Source of the DNA: Pycnopodia helianthoides
Taxonomy: Eukaryota > Echinodermata > Asteroidea > Forcipulatida > Asteriidae
Assembly (NCBI GenBank): GCA_032158295.1
Contig: CM063246.1
Coordinates: 5,919,491 to 5,983,490, forward strand
Reading direction: 5' to 3'
Length of the DNA stretch: 64,000 nucleotides
The notes beneath the pieces are model-generated. The model searched no databases. It was given only the letters and a program-made list of their open reading frames with translations, and had not been told where the DNA came from. This document shows, one piece after another, positions 38,619-53,000 of the stretch (its first letter is position 1; every line of letters starts with the position of its first letter). The position numbers and the translations under genes are program-made.

Positions 38619-39207
38619 ACTTTAGTGTTTATAAACTGAAATCTAATCTTGGAACGTTTTACAACTTTTTCTATAAAAGATACAGTGTTGTAGGCTGTAA
38701 TTTCAGTCTGATTCGATAGGTGAAAATTTACTTACTTCTAACGGGGAAGTTCTGCAAATGTTAGCCTCGTGAAGGAAGGAACATCAAGTTGGTAAACCCC
38801 AACAAGAACAATCATAAACACGAAGGCCATGGCAGCATGTCTTTAGTTTAACGCAGGCACACATACACATACGCTATGCGTAGCTAGGTAGGATCGTCAT
38901 TACGAACCAACAACACAACAACTAGGTCAGTTCGCCAAGTACAGCGCGTGCATAGATACTTGGTGTGTGTGTGTGGATTTTACGAACCGTCGACACAATG
39001 TATTGTCGCTTCGTAAAATCCGAATTTTTACAATGGTATACATTTCGGACATTTCCCCTTTCCAGACATTCATCATATCACACAAAATATCGCGTTTCCA
39101 GGGTTGAAATTTTGTGAAAAGGTACAAATGAATAAATACTTTCAAATTATGCGAAGACTAGAAAATCGAAAATTTCACGTAATTTGGCTATTTTGCCGGA
39201 TCGTAAA
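38619..39207. other. Spacer between module copies B and C
   Basis: No gene. It holds a (GT)n stretch at about 38,961-38,974 and a hairpin at 38,975-39,021: GGATTTTACGAA is perfectly inverted to TTCGTAAAATCC, with a nested CGACA...TGTCG pair in the loop. Confidence 0.6.
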
Positions 39208-42200
39208 ACCACCGACGGTATAACACATGAGTGTAACTACGTTTCCTACCTCGACTTCGATGTAAGCATCAACTTGTTTGACGCAATGCAAAGAAGAACT
39301 ATAGCCTCCATCTTTCTAATTAATTAGAAATCATTATGGTTTATAAGATTATCAGAATTGGCATTTTTGTACTTACTTTCCATGAAATTGGATTATTCTT
39401 AAAAATGACACTGAAAATGAAAAAAAAACTTATTTATGAACAAGAATTGTGTTTTACCCTTGCAACAAAGTCCTAAAAAGGAGTACTTTTAAAAGTAACA
39501 TGCAGTTTAAATGTTAAAATATTTAAACTTCTGTTTAGTAGTTGTAATTTACTCCTGTTTCTATATTTCTTATTACAATGAGTAAACCTTAAGATCAAGT
39601 TCTCAGTTTTAGTGTAGTTTTGTTTAATGTTCAACGATTGAAGCCAATATGATATTTAATCGTTTTAGTTTCATGTAAGTTTTGTAATGTAAATACATCT
39701 TTCTGTTAATCGCATTAAACATGATCCTGTGCATCCGTTAGAGTTGTACGGTAGTTTTATGTATCATCTTATCCAAACATTCACAATAGGCCTAAATATT
39801 TCGTCTATGGCCTACAAACAGTGTGTCGCTAAAGTAAACCAGTTTCATTTATATTTCAGAGTGATATTTCAAAGCAGGAGAATGTAAGAGTTAGTTAAAG
39901 AGTAAATATTACGTTTGTTTATAAGGAATTTCAGTCCATCATTAAATCAATGCCTTGTCCAATTTCATACAGCTTTCTAAGCATACAAAGAAGCTAACCC
40001 CACCACAATTTTGCTATGACTTCCAAATGGTATACCTATCAAAATACTGTATCAAGCGTACCGTCTGTGACTGGCTTACTGCTTATATTTTGTTTTGCGG
40101 TGCAGAAAAATATGTCTGCTAAGGCAGCTGCTTATAATTGGAGTCCATTCATTACTTACATTGACGTTTCAATGTCGAAGAGATTTGTAAATCGTTTTTG
40201 GAACTATCATTTTCTGTCGTGCAAATTACCTAAATTACAAACGTACATAGATGGGACATTTTATATCATTAAATTGTGTTCTTCTTAAAAGTACATTTTA
40301 AACCATGTCATTTACTATTAATTGTGTATGTATTAATTTGATAATTTAAATTTAATTACTGAGTAAATTGCTGGAGTAGCCAGTGCCAAACCTTGAAGCC
40401 AAACAATCGGCTTTAATATTTAAAGGAAAATTGTTGTTCATATTCTACTTATAGTTAATTGATGTTTTTCTATTTTGAATTTACCCAGTGAGTAAACAAG
40501 CTAATATAAATGTATGTTTTGCAGCAGTTTCGTTTTTAACCAACTATCATTGTAACGAGAATATTTAGGATTGTTAAATAATTTAACATGAGTTTTGAAG
40601 CGTAAATACCTCTTCCTACGCACCAAGTTTAAATCAAATCAAACAGCACAAGATAGAATACATTTTTTTAAGACAAATAGACAGCTTGTAAGTCTCAAAA
40701 ACTAAAATAAGAGTATATTTTCAGACGTTTGAGAAAAGAGTTTGTGTTGGGTTATTTTTTTTTCTGGTGTCTTATAAGATTATTTTTAGTATTTTGACTA
40801 ATGGTTAATTGATGTTTTGTATAACATCGTTTCTCTGTTTACTTTGTTTATGCCTGAATTCTGAGCAGCTTAAAAGAACATTTGATGTTTAAAAGCTGAC
40901 CCACTTCTTAAATACTCTTACGCACTTCACATTGTGCCATCGATCGAAGTGCATCTTTTTAAGTACACTTATTATTATTTTTTTTTATAAAATCGATTAT
41001 TCAATCTGAGCACATATGCAGTAAATAAAAAAGGGGAAAGTGTCCTTTTAGGTGGCCCTCAAGCAGGTTAGCGGAGCCAAAGCTCATGCCGAGCCCTGAA
41101 ACATGGTTTTGAAAACGGCTACAGTTGCGGTGTATGATCTCACTAAACAGCGCCCTCCTGATAATTTCTTGTTTTTCAGGATTTCAAGACGTATTAAGAG
41201 TGGACTTTAATGTTTACGTATACCTCTTTTCGTATAACACGGGGTAATTTTGCATAAAAAAAGTTATTAATTTGTTGACACATTTGATTTATATAAAATT
41301 ATATCAAGTTTTTTTTTTGTAAATTGAAGGTGACCAATTTCCTGAAGATATTGGTTGCATTCATTAATAATCCATGGATATTTGTATGTGTTAAATTGAG
41401 TTTCACGGGAAACGTGAATCTGTAGAGGGTAAAGAAGTTTCGATATGTATTAAGTTTGCGTTTTTTTTTTTTCAAAACCGGCTTTTGTTTAAAACTATTG
41501 AGGTTTAATTTGAAGTAAATATGGCTGTCTGTTTCTTAATCTTTTTATGTAAAATCAAGTTATCCAGTTAGTAAAACATTGTTTTTATTCCGATGTTCTG
41601 AAAGAAGACAAATTACCCGATCTTTCTATTCACCACGATTAGTTTTGACCATTAAGTGACTGTTCATTAAAGATTGTTTAAAACAGTCCATCACAATGTG
41701 GTACTGAGTCTTTTTTGAGGCATTTTTCAACAAGATGAAAATTTAAAGATGCTTGAAGTCATACAACTCAGAGCATAACTAATTAGTTACTGCTGACTGC
41801 CAAAAATGTTTTACCTACACTTTGGCCATAAAGTTTATTTTGTTTGACTTTCGGTACAATGATTAAATTTTGAGAAATTAATGATGCTTTTGTTTGTTAC
41901 TTATTAAACAGATTTTGATAAAACCACAAGGGACGTTAACCTAGTAGTCATTGCAGGGGCTCATTGTCCTCAAATCTCTGAAAAATGTTGTCGTTTGGAA
42001 CCGTTCTTGTTACTTTTTAGGAGTTGTTCATGCACAAATACACCTAAAATGTGTTGAAATTAATGAAAAGTGAATTAAAAAAAATTAAAAAAACATAAAT
42101 TATTTGTCTCTGGAAACATAGCGGAACATACGGTCCGCCATTTTGTGAAGTCAAAACTTTGGCTCTACAAAATAGCGGACCGTGTTCTGTCAAAAAACTA

Positions 42201-42648
42201 AAACAATTTCATGAAAAAGTTTATGTAAATGAATATATTCTATCTTAAAAATTTATTTCCAACCATCATTTCATACAAACGTTATTCATAGCCCAAGCGC
42301 CCAGTCTGAAGATAATGTGCCACTTTAAATGAAGGACATGATTTTTTTCCTAGCCTCGGTTTGGTTACTGTGAGAGGAAAGCAAGATTCCGGCTACTCCA
42401 TGATTTAAGGGCTTTTCAATTGAGTTTGTGGTTGTAAATGCTCGCTCTGAACATTTGAGTTTCTTCACCACGTATCAGAAGTGGTGTATTGCAACTTCAG
42501 CAAAAAAACAACAACAAAAAACAACGTGGATTTGCATGGTAAACTATGCGTTTGTTGCGCAGCCATGTGCCTTGCATGTTCTTAAGTTTGAGTACACCAA
42601 CAACGTCAACGGACACATCATTCTTGTAAATCCCAAACAGATTTTTTA
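39208..42648. repeat. Large AT-rich module, partial copy C
   Basis: Corresponds to copy A 4088-8065. It shares with copy B, and not A, the block around GGTATACCT(A/G)TCAAAATAC (40,029 and 31,070), so C and B are closer to each other. Further deletions relative to B occur, for example around 40,880 and 41,360. The 90-codon frame at 40,016-40,288 is not conserved in B. Confidence 0.85.
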
Positions 42649-43173
42649 AAAGACCTCCAACAAATTATCTGAACAGGCCTAGGCTATGGAAGCACCGTGT
42701 GTAATTATAGCACTTCTAACCACAAACTATTTCTATCTCATGAATGAGTAATTCGTTATCGATCGCTAATCCCTTTTCTTTTATGTCCGCCCTAATCTTT
42801 ATGGATTGTGTTTCTAGAGGCCCGCCATGTCCCCCTTGTTAGGGTTGTACTATTGCTCATCTGGGTTGTGGCAACGAGGTACCGACATTGTCTAAATCGA
42901 TAATTGTGGTGTGTGACAAACATATAACAGTCTTATTAGTTGAGTCTAAAGATGAAGTCGAATCGTCTTCTGTGATCTTGTTCAACAACAAAGGCTCGTT
43001 GGAACTATCCTTCTCCGGAAAACATTCGGGCTTTTTTTTCGAGCTCCTAAAACCCATAATGTAGTTGCGTTTTATTTGAGATTTAAGTAAACGAAAATGA
43101 CATCTAAAGCGCCATTTCTAATTGGAAGGACGTGGTAACTGGTATATTTGGAGGAGCTTTCGATTTTGGCAGG

Positions 43174-46100
43174 ATGAAGGTTTGTCATTGTTTATGCAGG
43201 CGTCGTCATGATGGATTCAGTACGGTGAGTTATTCCGAATGTGAAAACATACGCATCTGAAGCGTATATTACTTTCTTTAAAACTTACCATCGTTTCCCG
43301 TAATGAATTATTAGTTTACCTTGAGTATTTTAGAAACTTGTGTTTTCTTCTTAGTAATCGAAACAAATTCGTCAGTTGTGGAATTTCAAATGTATTAAAT
43401 TTTCAAAACATGTTCCATTGTAAAATAAACATAAAAGCTGAGTTTAAACGGTGCTGGTCGACCTAAACAAACGATTTTAAACACACAATTTAAAAATAAA
43501 TATTAATGTATAGGTACCCATTTCAGTTGCATTATTGTGACGTTCTGGTGCCGAAGATACGTTTTGTTTTAGGCGAGTTGGCATGTCATGTTTTGTAAAT
43601 GAAATAAATAGTATCTCAATTGAAACCAACAGCAGCATGGCATTGAATTGTATTTCTAGTTTGTTTCAGCATAAACCCAAACAAGTGTTTCTTCTATTTC
43701 AGATATTCCATTTGGTAGCAGTTTTGTCATCGTTAGGTCTCCTATCAGGTAACAACAACTTATTTATAGCCTGATCTAAAAACTGACAGTCAGAGTTGAC
43801 CCGAATCCCGGGTTCAAATTCTGGGTCGGTCTGACCCTTTAAGCTTGTTAAGAATGCCAATTTTGGTTCGGTTGTTCGGATTCCGTGTCAGCTTGACCCA
43901 TTTATGGGTCATTATGGCACATATTCCAGGTTGGACTGACCCACAAATGTGACAGGCCGCTCTGGGACCCGGAACCGAGTCAATTCTGACCCGGGAGTAT
44001 TTAGAGTGTAGATTTTTCACCGGCTCATTACTAAATAAAGTCCCTACAATGAGTATGGACTTCATAAAAAGTGCCTTGCATATATTTGGAGCCCCTAAAT
44101 GAAGTTGAGCGGTGTTCTTAAAATATTGTATTACTTACAATATCTATGTTTGATTGTTTATATGTATTGCCCTTTTGATTATACAACGGATTATGACATT
44201 TTTAAATAATGACCACGTAGCACTGAGTTATGAAGAATAATTCAAAACCAATCAATTCTTCAAACTGTGAAATCGTGAAACATTTTTCTCAATCGTAACA
44301 CAGTTATTTCATGGCATACCATGAATATGCTATGTTAATCTAACTTGTTGGGCGCTGAAGTTGATACCTTACCCTTCCGCACCCTATTTTGTTTGCGGTT
44401 TTGTCTGAAGTGAGAAGAGAACAGCATTGTACTATCTATTTTACAGGGTTCGGTTTAAATGTAATGTAGTTTCATACATTGACTAAGAGCTGTTCACTTT
44501 GAGTGAGACTCGGATGTTTAGAATGATTGCATTGGCTGAAATGCTTGGAATGTACGACAACTGTTTGTTTTTCGTTCTGTGCTACAAGGCCGTCGATACT
44601 CTAGGTTCATTTCCGTCATTGATGATGTAACTTAAAAGTTCTCGTTGTTTGTACCGAAGACAACTTTGTGCTGTTTTTATATTCCGGTAGTCTTTTGGAT
44701 GCACAATTTTTTAATCAATGCGACCAAATTCCTCAAGTACATAGGAAAAGGAGAATTAACCTTTTGTATGTCGAATTTCACAGGTATACTGGTGGAGGGA
44801 CAGGTGACTACAAATAGTACAGTTGTATCCGCTAATTACACTGTTACGGTTCCTCCAGACGTAGACAACTCGACCCTTGCCCCTACTCCCACGGCCCCAC
44901 CACGAGGAGGGAAATCCTACTCTGGGAACTTATGGAAATAAAGTCACCTTCGTTTAACGCCACCGCATTGGAATTTATAACTGAGTACGATAACTGGCAG
45001 CTTGAGGTAGGTTGATTATTTAGTTCTCTACACGTCCTTCTAGGTGCTCCCAGTTTGTCTTTCAAGAAGCGATTATTGCACACTGCAAGATAACATAAGG
45101 GTCTTGAGGCAATCATAGAGTTTTGATTTCATTTCAATTGTTAGTTCTGGTTGTGAAACCAAGAACTAACTCTCAGAAAAGCCCGTATAAAGAGAATACC
45201 AAGAAGGAAGTTTTAATTGTAAATGTGGGAGGAAACCTCTCAGAGTTATTCCAGGGAAAACCCACGTAATCAGGTAGTGACTGAAAACCCATCGGTCAAA
45301 GTTTTCTCTTTGGGATTCAAACCGGGGTCCCTGAGGTGGAAGGCGAGGAAACATACCGCTACGCCAACCCGTCTGTTTTATTTTCTGGGCGAAATAACTG
45401 CTTACATGCCGATCTGGAGTCTAGCAGGAGGTCACCTCGGTTCTCTTTCTTTTGTCAACAGGATGAGCTGCTTTTCATTTATTACAACGACACCTACATT
45501 CTGAGTCCGAACGACCGACCGGCCATTGGAAGCCTTGATCAGGCTATCCTTACCTTGTCAGCCATGCTGGATGTCATGGGAGAGGATGGAGTTATTCCCG
45601 GCCCACGAGAAATCCTCTGCACGCTGACCTACGTCGAAGATTTAACCACCGCTTTGTTCAAGGAGACCATTGCTAATGATGCAGATTTTACTGATTTTGG
45701 CGAACTGAACGGTGTAGCAACTGTAAGTGAACAAACTTAGTTTTGTATACCCTTCAGTATTAAAGCTAAACGGGCAAAGGCACCTTCACACATTCCGTCA
45801 ATATTATTATCTTATTTGTTTTGTTACAAAAGGTAAATGTTTTACGTATTTGATATTAGCTGCTCGAGAGGTTTAAGGTCATAAAGTCCCTCTCAAAGAG
45901 GTAAATCATACATACAAGCGGCCTTAAAGGCAGAGTACACGATCTGTAATGACTCTTAAAATTTGAAAACATATCACTTTTTATTCCCCAAAATTTGAAT
46001 CTGAGAAGCGTTTCTGTGAGAAACGCTTCTCAGACTGTGTATTCCTAATATGGGAAATATTCTTCCAGCTTTGAAATATTCGCTCCGGTTTTTCGGTGAC

Positions 46101-46989
46101 CACCTTTTGAAGTGAAATTTTCACAGGTTAGTTTTATTGTATGTACCTTCATTTATATAGGATTAAAACAATCAGTAGGCTCCAATTACCAAACGTGGAA
46201 TGTGCCTTTAAAAAGGGGGAGGTCGGATGTAAATATTTGTCCCTGTTTGGAAATGAAAACTCTCAACAGCCTAGTATTATAGCTCTTGGTAAACTCGCAA
46301 GTTTAGTTGATTTCTGCGAACACACATCCAAGTAGCTTTTTAGTGTATCAAACTTTGCAGGTGGATTTGACCTCAAGCTGTGGTATTTCATCGTGTATGA
46401 CATCAATGATTGTACCCATGATGTTTGAAATTCTGTGTCCAGCTGTAGTAACTGCATTGTTTTAGAATCCATAACAGTATTCTGTATAGTGTTTCAAAAT
46501 GATGAAAGTGCTGAAAAGTTTTTGAATAACTCAAGAATTAACCCAAGCTTTAACTCAGACTTGATTTTCAAATATTGTGTAGTTTTTGGTTTTGGTTTGT
46601 GGGTAAAGTTATCTGGACGAATACAATAAAAGTCACCTGCGAAAGTTTCAGCTGAATACAGTGTCTACTTGTTGAGAAAACGAGAACAAACTGTTATGGT
46701 ATTTTCATCGACTCAAATCCATCCGCGTTAGCGAGGTGACAGTGGGTACCAGCCTCATCGCTGGTCGCATCTTTTGCAAACGAAAACCACGGAAAATGGA
46801 GTCTCCAAAGGTCGCCTTTGAAGATTCACATTTTTCGACATTACTATTTTAGATTTATTATCTATTGGGGCACTTCAAACGAAATATTGTCGCGGGAAAC
46901 TGACTGCCATTAGGCCTACCATCTAACAAATAGGCTTTTGGATAAAATATAATTAATGTATGTATTTATTCATTTAATTTTTTGGTTGT

Positions 46990-47023
<34 letters not shown>

Positions 47024-50000
47024 ATATTATATATATATTATTTATGATTTTTTTTTTTTTTTTTTTTTGGGGGGGGGGTCATCACCAAAGTATGACCTTA
47101 CCCTTTTAGAATCAACTGGGGAATTGTATTTATTTTCTACAGGACTATACAATGTAAAGATCGGAACATTGTTAACAATTAGCAAAAATGTAAAGTAAAT
47201 CCGTAACGATGCCGAGTCCAACCGCCATTCTCCCTCTAAATCTGACCGAAGAGCATAAACATGTGGTTAAACATTACCTTATCGGGCCTTTCATAATAAC
47301 ACAAATATTTGGAGTTAAACAAAGGCAAATGGAGAGGGACCTGTCACCTCTGGTTTAAACGGCCGGCGCTCTTACAACTGAGCTATCTAGCACTGGATGT
47401 TAGCAGGGTGCCAGTAAATGACCATACAATCTGTTGACTCAGTCAGTTTACTTTGTGGTTTATTACTTACTATTTTTTTTTTTTTTTTTTTTTAATAATC
47501 AATAAGAATAATAATTTAGCTGGTGTTCGGATGGTGAATTTCTTACTCACGTTCTGACAGTGATTTTTTTTTTTTGCAGTATGTTATTGAGGTTTGTGAT
47601 ACACTTATCGATCCATCATACCACGAGGCTTGGGAAGTACTCAGGAAGGTGAGCTAATTTTGGGGTGTGGAATTCTGTTTCATTTTGAAATTTACACGCA
47701 TGTACAGTCTGTAAAAAAAAAAACTTTCGTACAAACGGGTTTTGTTTTGGCAGTGTTGGATTGTACACTTTAGTTCTGCTGGTTTACAACAATTGGCGAT
47801 ATATTGATTTGGAATTTTTATTTAAAAATGTTTGGACTTAGGCGTTGGTATGTTGTTTTTCATTTTTGAGCTGAAAAATTGAAATGTATGATTAAGGATG
47901 CTCAGATTGCCGAAAGTAAGAGAAACATGTTTGCTCATAAAATGTTTGTGTGTTTTACTATTAATTGATCGAGATACACCTGGAATTTACACCCCCAAAA
48001 AACTGTAACACCACAGTTACTTATTTTGTGTTGGTTTAGGTTTATCACTATTTTGATGATCCCCCCGCAGGTAACTCCAGCATTCTCAGCCGTAGCTAAC
48101 ATCATGGATGTCCTCACACTGCTGTTATCAAACACGCTGGAATCACCAGCTAACATATTTAGTAGTATTAAAAATATCGGTAAGTTAAACAATTATATTT
48201 GGCAGATGAGAAGCAGTTACAGTTATAGTTAAAACACCTTTGATTACTCTATTTTCTCATTTGCTGTACCACCTCTTGATCTAATCTGATAAAATAGCTG
48301 AGTAGGGTAGAATAAAATCCGCTTCATTTATTCGGTCATGGGATAAATTAATGGATCTTTGGATGTATGTTTTTGTATCGGATCGGTTAATTTGTGTTTA
48401 TCTAGCTATTGAGATGCATTTTTATCTCAACTTTTTGAGTAACCTACTTGCGTCAACGAAAACAAAAACCTGATTTCTGTATTTGACCTCAAAATCAATT
48501 TTTTTTCCAGAATATAATCTTGAGAAAAAAACGTGGAGCGAGTTTATCGGATTCGATAAATATTTCGAGTTCGACACGAATGAAGGCATAGCTTTTCCAT
48601 CAAATTACATGGAGACAGTGGAATTGGAAGGTAAACCTGAACAAATCTTTGTAATTTTCTTAGTTTAAAGGAACATTACAGAATTGGTAAGAAAAATCTT
48701 TTAAAATATAATTTTGATCACAGTTTTACATAAAACTTACACGGTCTAATGATGATGATAGTAGAAAACATCCCTTGAAATAATTATGTCTGAAATGCCA
48801 TATTTGGTGAGAAATTAATAAACTAATTTCCGATTGGAGTTTATCGCTCAGTGAGCGTGTTATTCATTTGGTGAATCTATATGATTTCATGCAAATGTGT
48901 AATCGGTTTTTCACTATTTCTCGTGACCCAGATGGCCGATCAATCCTAAACTTCTACAGGTTTTTAAGTTTATATATATGGTGGATTACATAAAGCGCTT
49001 ACACTGCCAGCAACTGCTTTGTTAGCAAAAACCAATTCTGTAATGTTCCTTTAAATAACAAAAAAGTCATTTATAGTAAACTATAATTCATAGGTTAATG
49101 TGTTAACAATACACGGCAACAAAAATACAGATTCCAATGAACATGTACTGTTTGCAAGATTTGTGTATGATCACATCAACGACACGATGAGAGATCATTA
49201 TTATACAAAATAAACTTTACAATATTCGACCCAAACAATAAGTTATTTTGTTATTCAATGATTTAACTATGTTTTCTTGATTCCTATTTCAGCTTCTGAT
49301 ATAGTGACAATGGTTGGTGTTCGCTATCGTAACATTAGTGACATAATGGGAACCAATAAAACAGGTTCATCTGCAGTGGCTGATATACTTGAAAGGAAGT
49401 AAGTCAAAAATATCAAATACTGAATCTTATAATGTGTCTCATCCAGTGATGAAATAATGTAATTTTCTGTTGGAACCAAGTTATTGCATCTTGGTTTTCA
49501 TTTAAGTTCTACACTCGAAAGATAATTTCGGAAATTTTTATTTAGTGAAGATATTCTAACGGAATGGTAAGGAACTTTTCTGATTATGAAGTTCCTACTA
49601 GAAAAATGTTTCCCCCTGTGAAAGATTTTCCTTTCAAATAAAGTCATACTCAAGAAAACTGTATCTGAAACCCGAAAGGGACACAAAAAACACAACAAAT
49701 GCAACAGCTGATTTCGGTTGTTTTAACCCAAATTAAGGACAATGTGTTTAGGCGTACATTTTCACAGGTTTGTTATGTTATAGTATATGGTTGATCACCA
49801 AAAACATAAACACTGTCTGTGACTTTGTTTTCAGCTCTACCAATCCTGTAAAAAACCTCTTAATAAAGTGATTGCCTTGGAAATGTGTTTGCAGTGACTT
49901 CTTGATTAAACGCGTAAAAGGTTTCGTGTCTCATTCTGTCCAATCTTTTTTGTCTCATGCAGCAATGGTACCGTCAGGCCACGTGTGCTTTCTCTTGACG

Positions 50001-53000
50001 TAGTCTCCCTCTCAGTCGTTAAAGAATCTGATTTGAGCTTAACATCAGTTCCCCTGACGTATCGTCTGTATCACGATGAAATGGTAAAACAAGTTATAAT
50101 TGATTTTTTAGTGTGTTAACAAATTCGTAGTTAAAAAAATTGTATTGTCGACTGACTTAGCCGCATCATTCTTATTCTTGATTCAAAACTTTACCAAAAG
50201 CTTGATTTTGCTGTTTGTTGACACACCATAATGCAATACCTCACTACTTACAAGTACATAATCTTTTAAAAACCTAATTAAGAGGAAATAACCCCAGGAA
50301 TTACAAAAAATGCAGAACCATTTTACTTATTAATGGCTCACCAGTAAGCAACAAGTTTGATTGGTGGGGAGGGGGAAGGGGGGGGGGGACTCAGAACCTA
50401 GCACAGGCTGTCAGCAAGACATCTGCAAGTCTGCTACAAAAATCGATCTGAAAAAAACTTCATCCGAGGATTCAGATCTGATTAGGGATGTTTGTCTGTA
50501 CAAATTTGTGCACGAAGTATGTGAGTGAACAAATTTTTCAGCCTCTCAAAAAAAAAAAAAAAAAATTGTAGTTATTTAAATTGGTTCAAGTCTAGGATTT
50601 CAAGGACTTTGACTCCCCAAGGCATTGCACTTTGGAGAAAACAGTGACAAAAATAACATGTGCCATGACTTGGTATTACCAGCCCTGACTTAAGGGTTTT
50701 GAGTGGGAAACATTATGTTGTTGCCTGCGGTGACATGGTCCAAGGTGTTTTGTACACTCGAGGGGGCAAATGGCATCCGAGGCAAAAGCTGAGGGTCCCA
50801 TTTGCCCCCGAGGGGCATTACCTGTGTCTTGAATTCTCAGTAATATTTTCCTCATCTGAAGGACTTCAATTTCATCGAAACGATGATAATCTCGATCCTT
50901 TGCTGCACATAAAGTTGTACGACGCGCGCGCCCGTGAGAGGAGAGTGGTACATGAATATCTGTTTTCTGCTCATGTGATCGTTCTGCGCTAATGAAAATA
51001 CAGCATTCAAGACAGAGGTATAACAACTTGTTTTGTTTTCAAACCTGTTTCATTAACAGATTGAGAGTCATCAGGAAGCTGTTTGTGTTTACTGGGATTA
51101 CTCTCAATTGTAAGTAAACTTCGAATCAATTTAATCTTATCAATTAATCCGGGACCTGAAGCTGTTGAGCAGCAAACAGCATTTATCATATTGTCTGCTA
51201 AACACAAAGGGGTGGGGATGTTTGCACTTTGCTGGGTGCTTGTAATTTGCTGAGCAGAGCAGGATTTTTCCGTACTAACCTCATGTTGAGCTTCCCAGCT
51301 TTAAGAAATTATGCGCTGGTGTGACAATGCTATCATTTCTAGGTCAAACTGTTCAGTACAGACGAACAAATTTGGAAGGTAACTCTTCATAGAAAATGAA
51401 TGATGTCGTTAACGTTGCCGGACACTTGGATAATAATGATCGTATCAGTTGATGATCGATTGCAGTTCTCACATTCACCAATCCCTATCCCGAACTGGGG
51501 CCCAGTAGTACAAAGAGATTAAATTATCATTTATAAGCACCACATGTTAAACCATCTGTATTTTTCTTCCAGTGAGAGTGATGGTGGGGTTTGGAACAGC
51601 GAAGGATGCTGGCTGGTTGAGAGCAGTTCAAACTTAGAAACCACTGTTTGTATGTGCAACCACACCACCAACTTTGGATTATTGGTGATTGATTATGAAC
51701 GAGTGGTAAGAATTACCGATACATGTAATTGATACATTTCCACTTTACTATCACATTACACCCCACCACGATTTCTCCGGTCCACACTTGACACCACTCG
51801 CTTGAATGTTCCCCTAACAAACAAAGTTCTAGGTCAAAAAGCTTTCAGTGTAGCTGGGCCAATGATTTGGAACAATCTTCCTACTGTTATTCGGGAATCT
51901 GTTACTTTAACTACATTTTGTAAAGTTCTAAAGACTCACCTCTTTCCATGTTAATTGCTTTTATGTGCGCTATGATCTTGATGGAATAGCGCCTTATAAA
52001 TTGTAATTGTTATGTTATGTTATGTTAAGTTATAGTTGTGGCCATATATCTTTGTAATTTCTCTTGCATGTTTGTGGCAACACCAAATTCCACTATACAT
52101 GCGAACAACTTTCTATCTGAGTTGTAGCGTAGATATAAATAATTCATCCACATTCCAAAATTGTGTCACTCTTAAAACATGATTGGTGGAGATCATATCT
52201 CAATTAATCATGCTTTGTTTACGCAATCCCTAAACGAAATTATGTATCATTAATCTCCGAAACGGAATACTTTCAAATACGATAAGCCAACCAACCGCTT
52301 CAAAAAACATTATTGTTTTTATGTAAGCCGTCATTCTATACTGATTTTAACACTGACCTTCTGAAAACATTTGTGGACAAACAGTATTTTGATATTAGTA
52401 AAAAAAATTAAAAAAAAGAAGAAGCCGTAGCCACTTTTTTAATTTTTGCTAATTACAACACTTTTTTTTCAATTTCGCTGAAATTAATTTTCACCCAAAG
52501 CCTGAACAGTCCATAACAAAGTGGCAGAACCAATTTTGCCCTAGAGGTCATTCACCGGGTGGGCCAGTTGTCACAAATGTGGGTGGAGCCAAGGCAAATC
52601 ACGGATTTCGACATGTTTTGGCAAATCATATCAGTGGTGAACCAATGTGTCAGTTGCCAGAATGTTAACATCTTTGGTGTGTGTTTTTAGTGAACTTAGA
52701 TTCATCTGTCAGACTATTAGAACAAGATGTGTGCTCCCAAACACAGTTATAAACACCCCAACATAAAACGCCTACCGCTTGAGCACCTTCGGAGACATGC
52801 GTAAATATTTCAAATCGGTGGCTCGCAGGGTTAAGGAATGCGAATATTTATTTATCACTTGGTTGTATGCAATATTCCATGACCTTTAAAAATGTTTCTG
52901 AAGTTATGTTTATTGTTTCAATATGTACATATTTCATATGACGTCACAAGCTTAAAAAGCGCCCTCACTGTGGTCAAAAGAAAACCCACATTGACTGAGC

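Larger units (their letters stand above)
45462..51705 (+). other. GAIN-like region and GPS autoproteolysis site of the GPCR
   Basis: Exons 4-11, about residues 108-430. The C-terminal GAIN strands read LTYRLYHDEM, then AVCVYWDYSQ in the short exon 51,060-51,109, then GGVWNSEGCWLVES and CMCNHTTNFGLLV. This gives the four conserved GPS cysteines, the two tryptophans and an H-T/T cleavage triplet in place of the common H-L/S-T. In adhesion receptors this site is cut in the ER and the following strand acts as a tethered agonist (TTNFGLLV here). Confidence 0.85.

Noticed and set aside
40016..40288. 90-codon frame in module copy C
   Set aside because: Not preserved in copy B and missing from copy A.
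43211..43224. GPCR start at the ATG at 43,208 or 43,211
   Set aside because: Spliced to exon 2 these would give a stop (TAT TCC ATT TGG TAG); the ATG at 43,174 keeps the signal-peptide frame.
51343..51378. Extra GPCR exon (VKLFSTDEQIWK) with good splice borders
   Set aside because: It would force the next exon into TGA; the exon at 51,060-51,109 gives the conserved CVYW segment and the correct phase.
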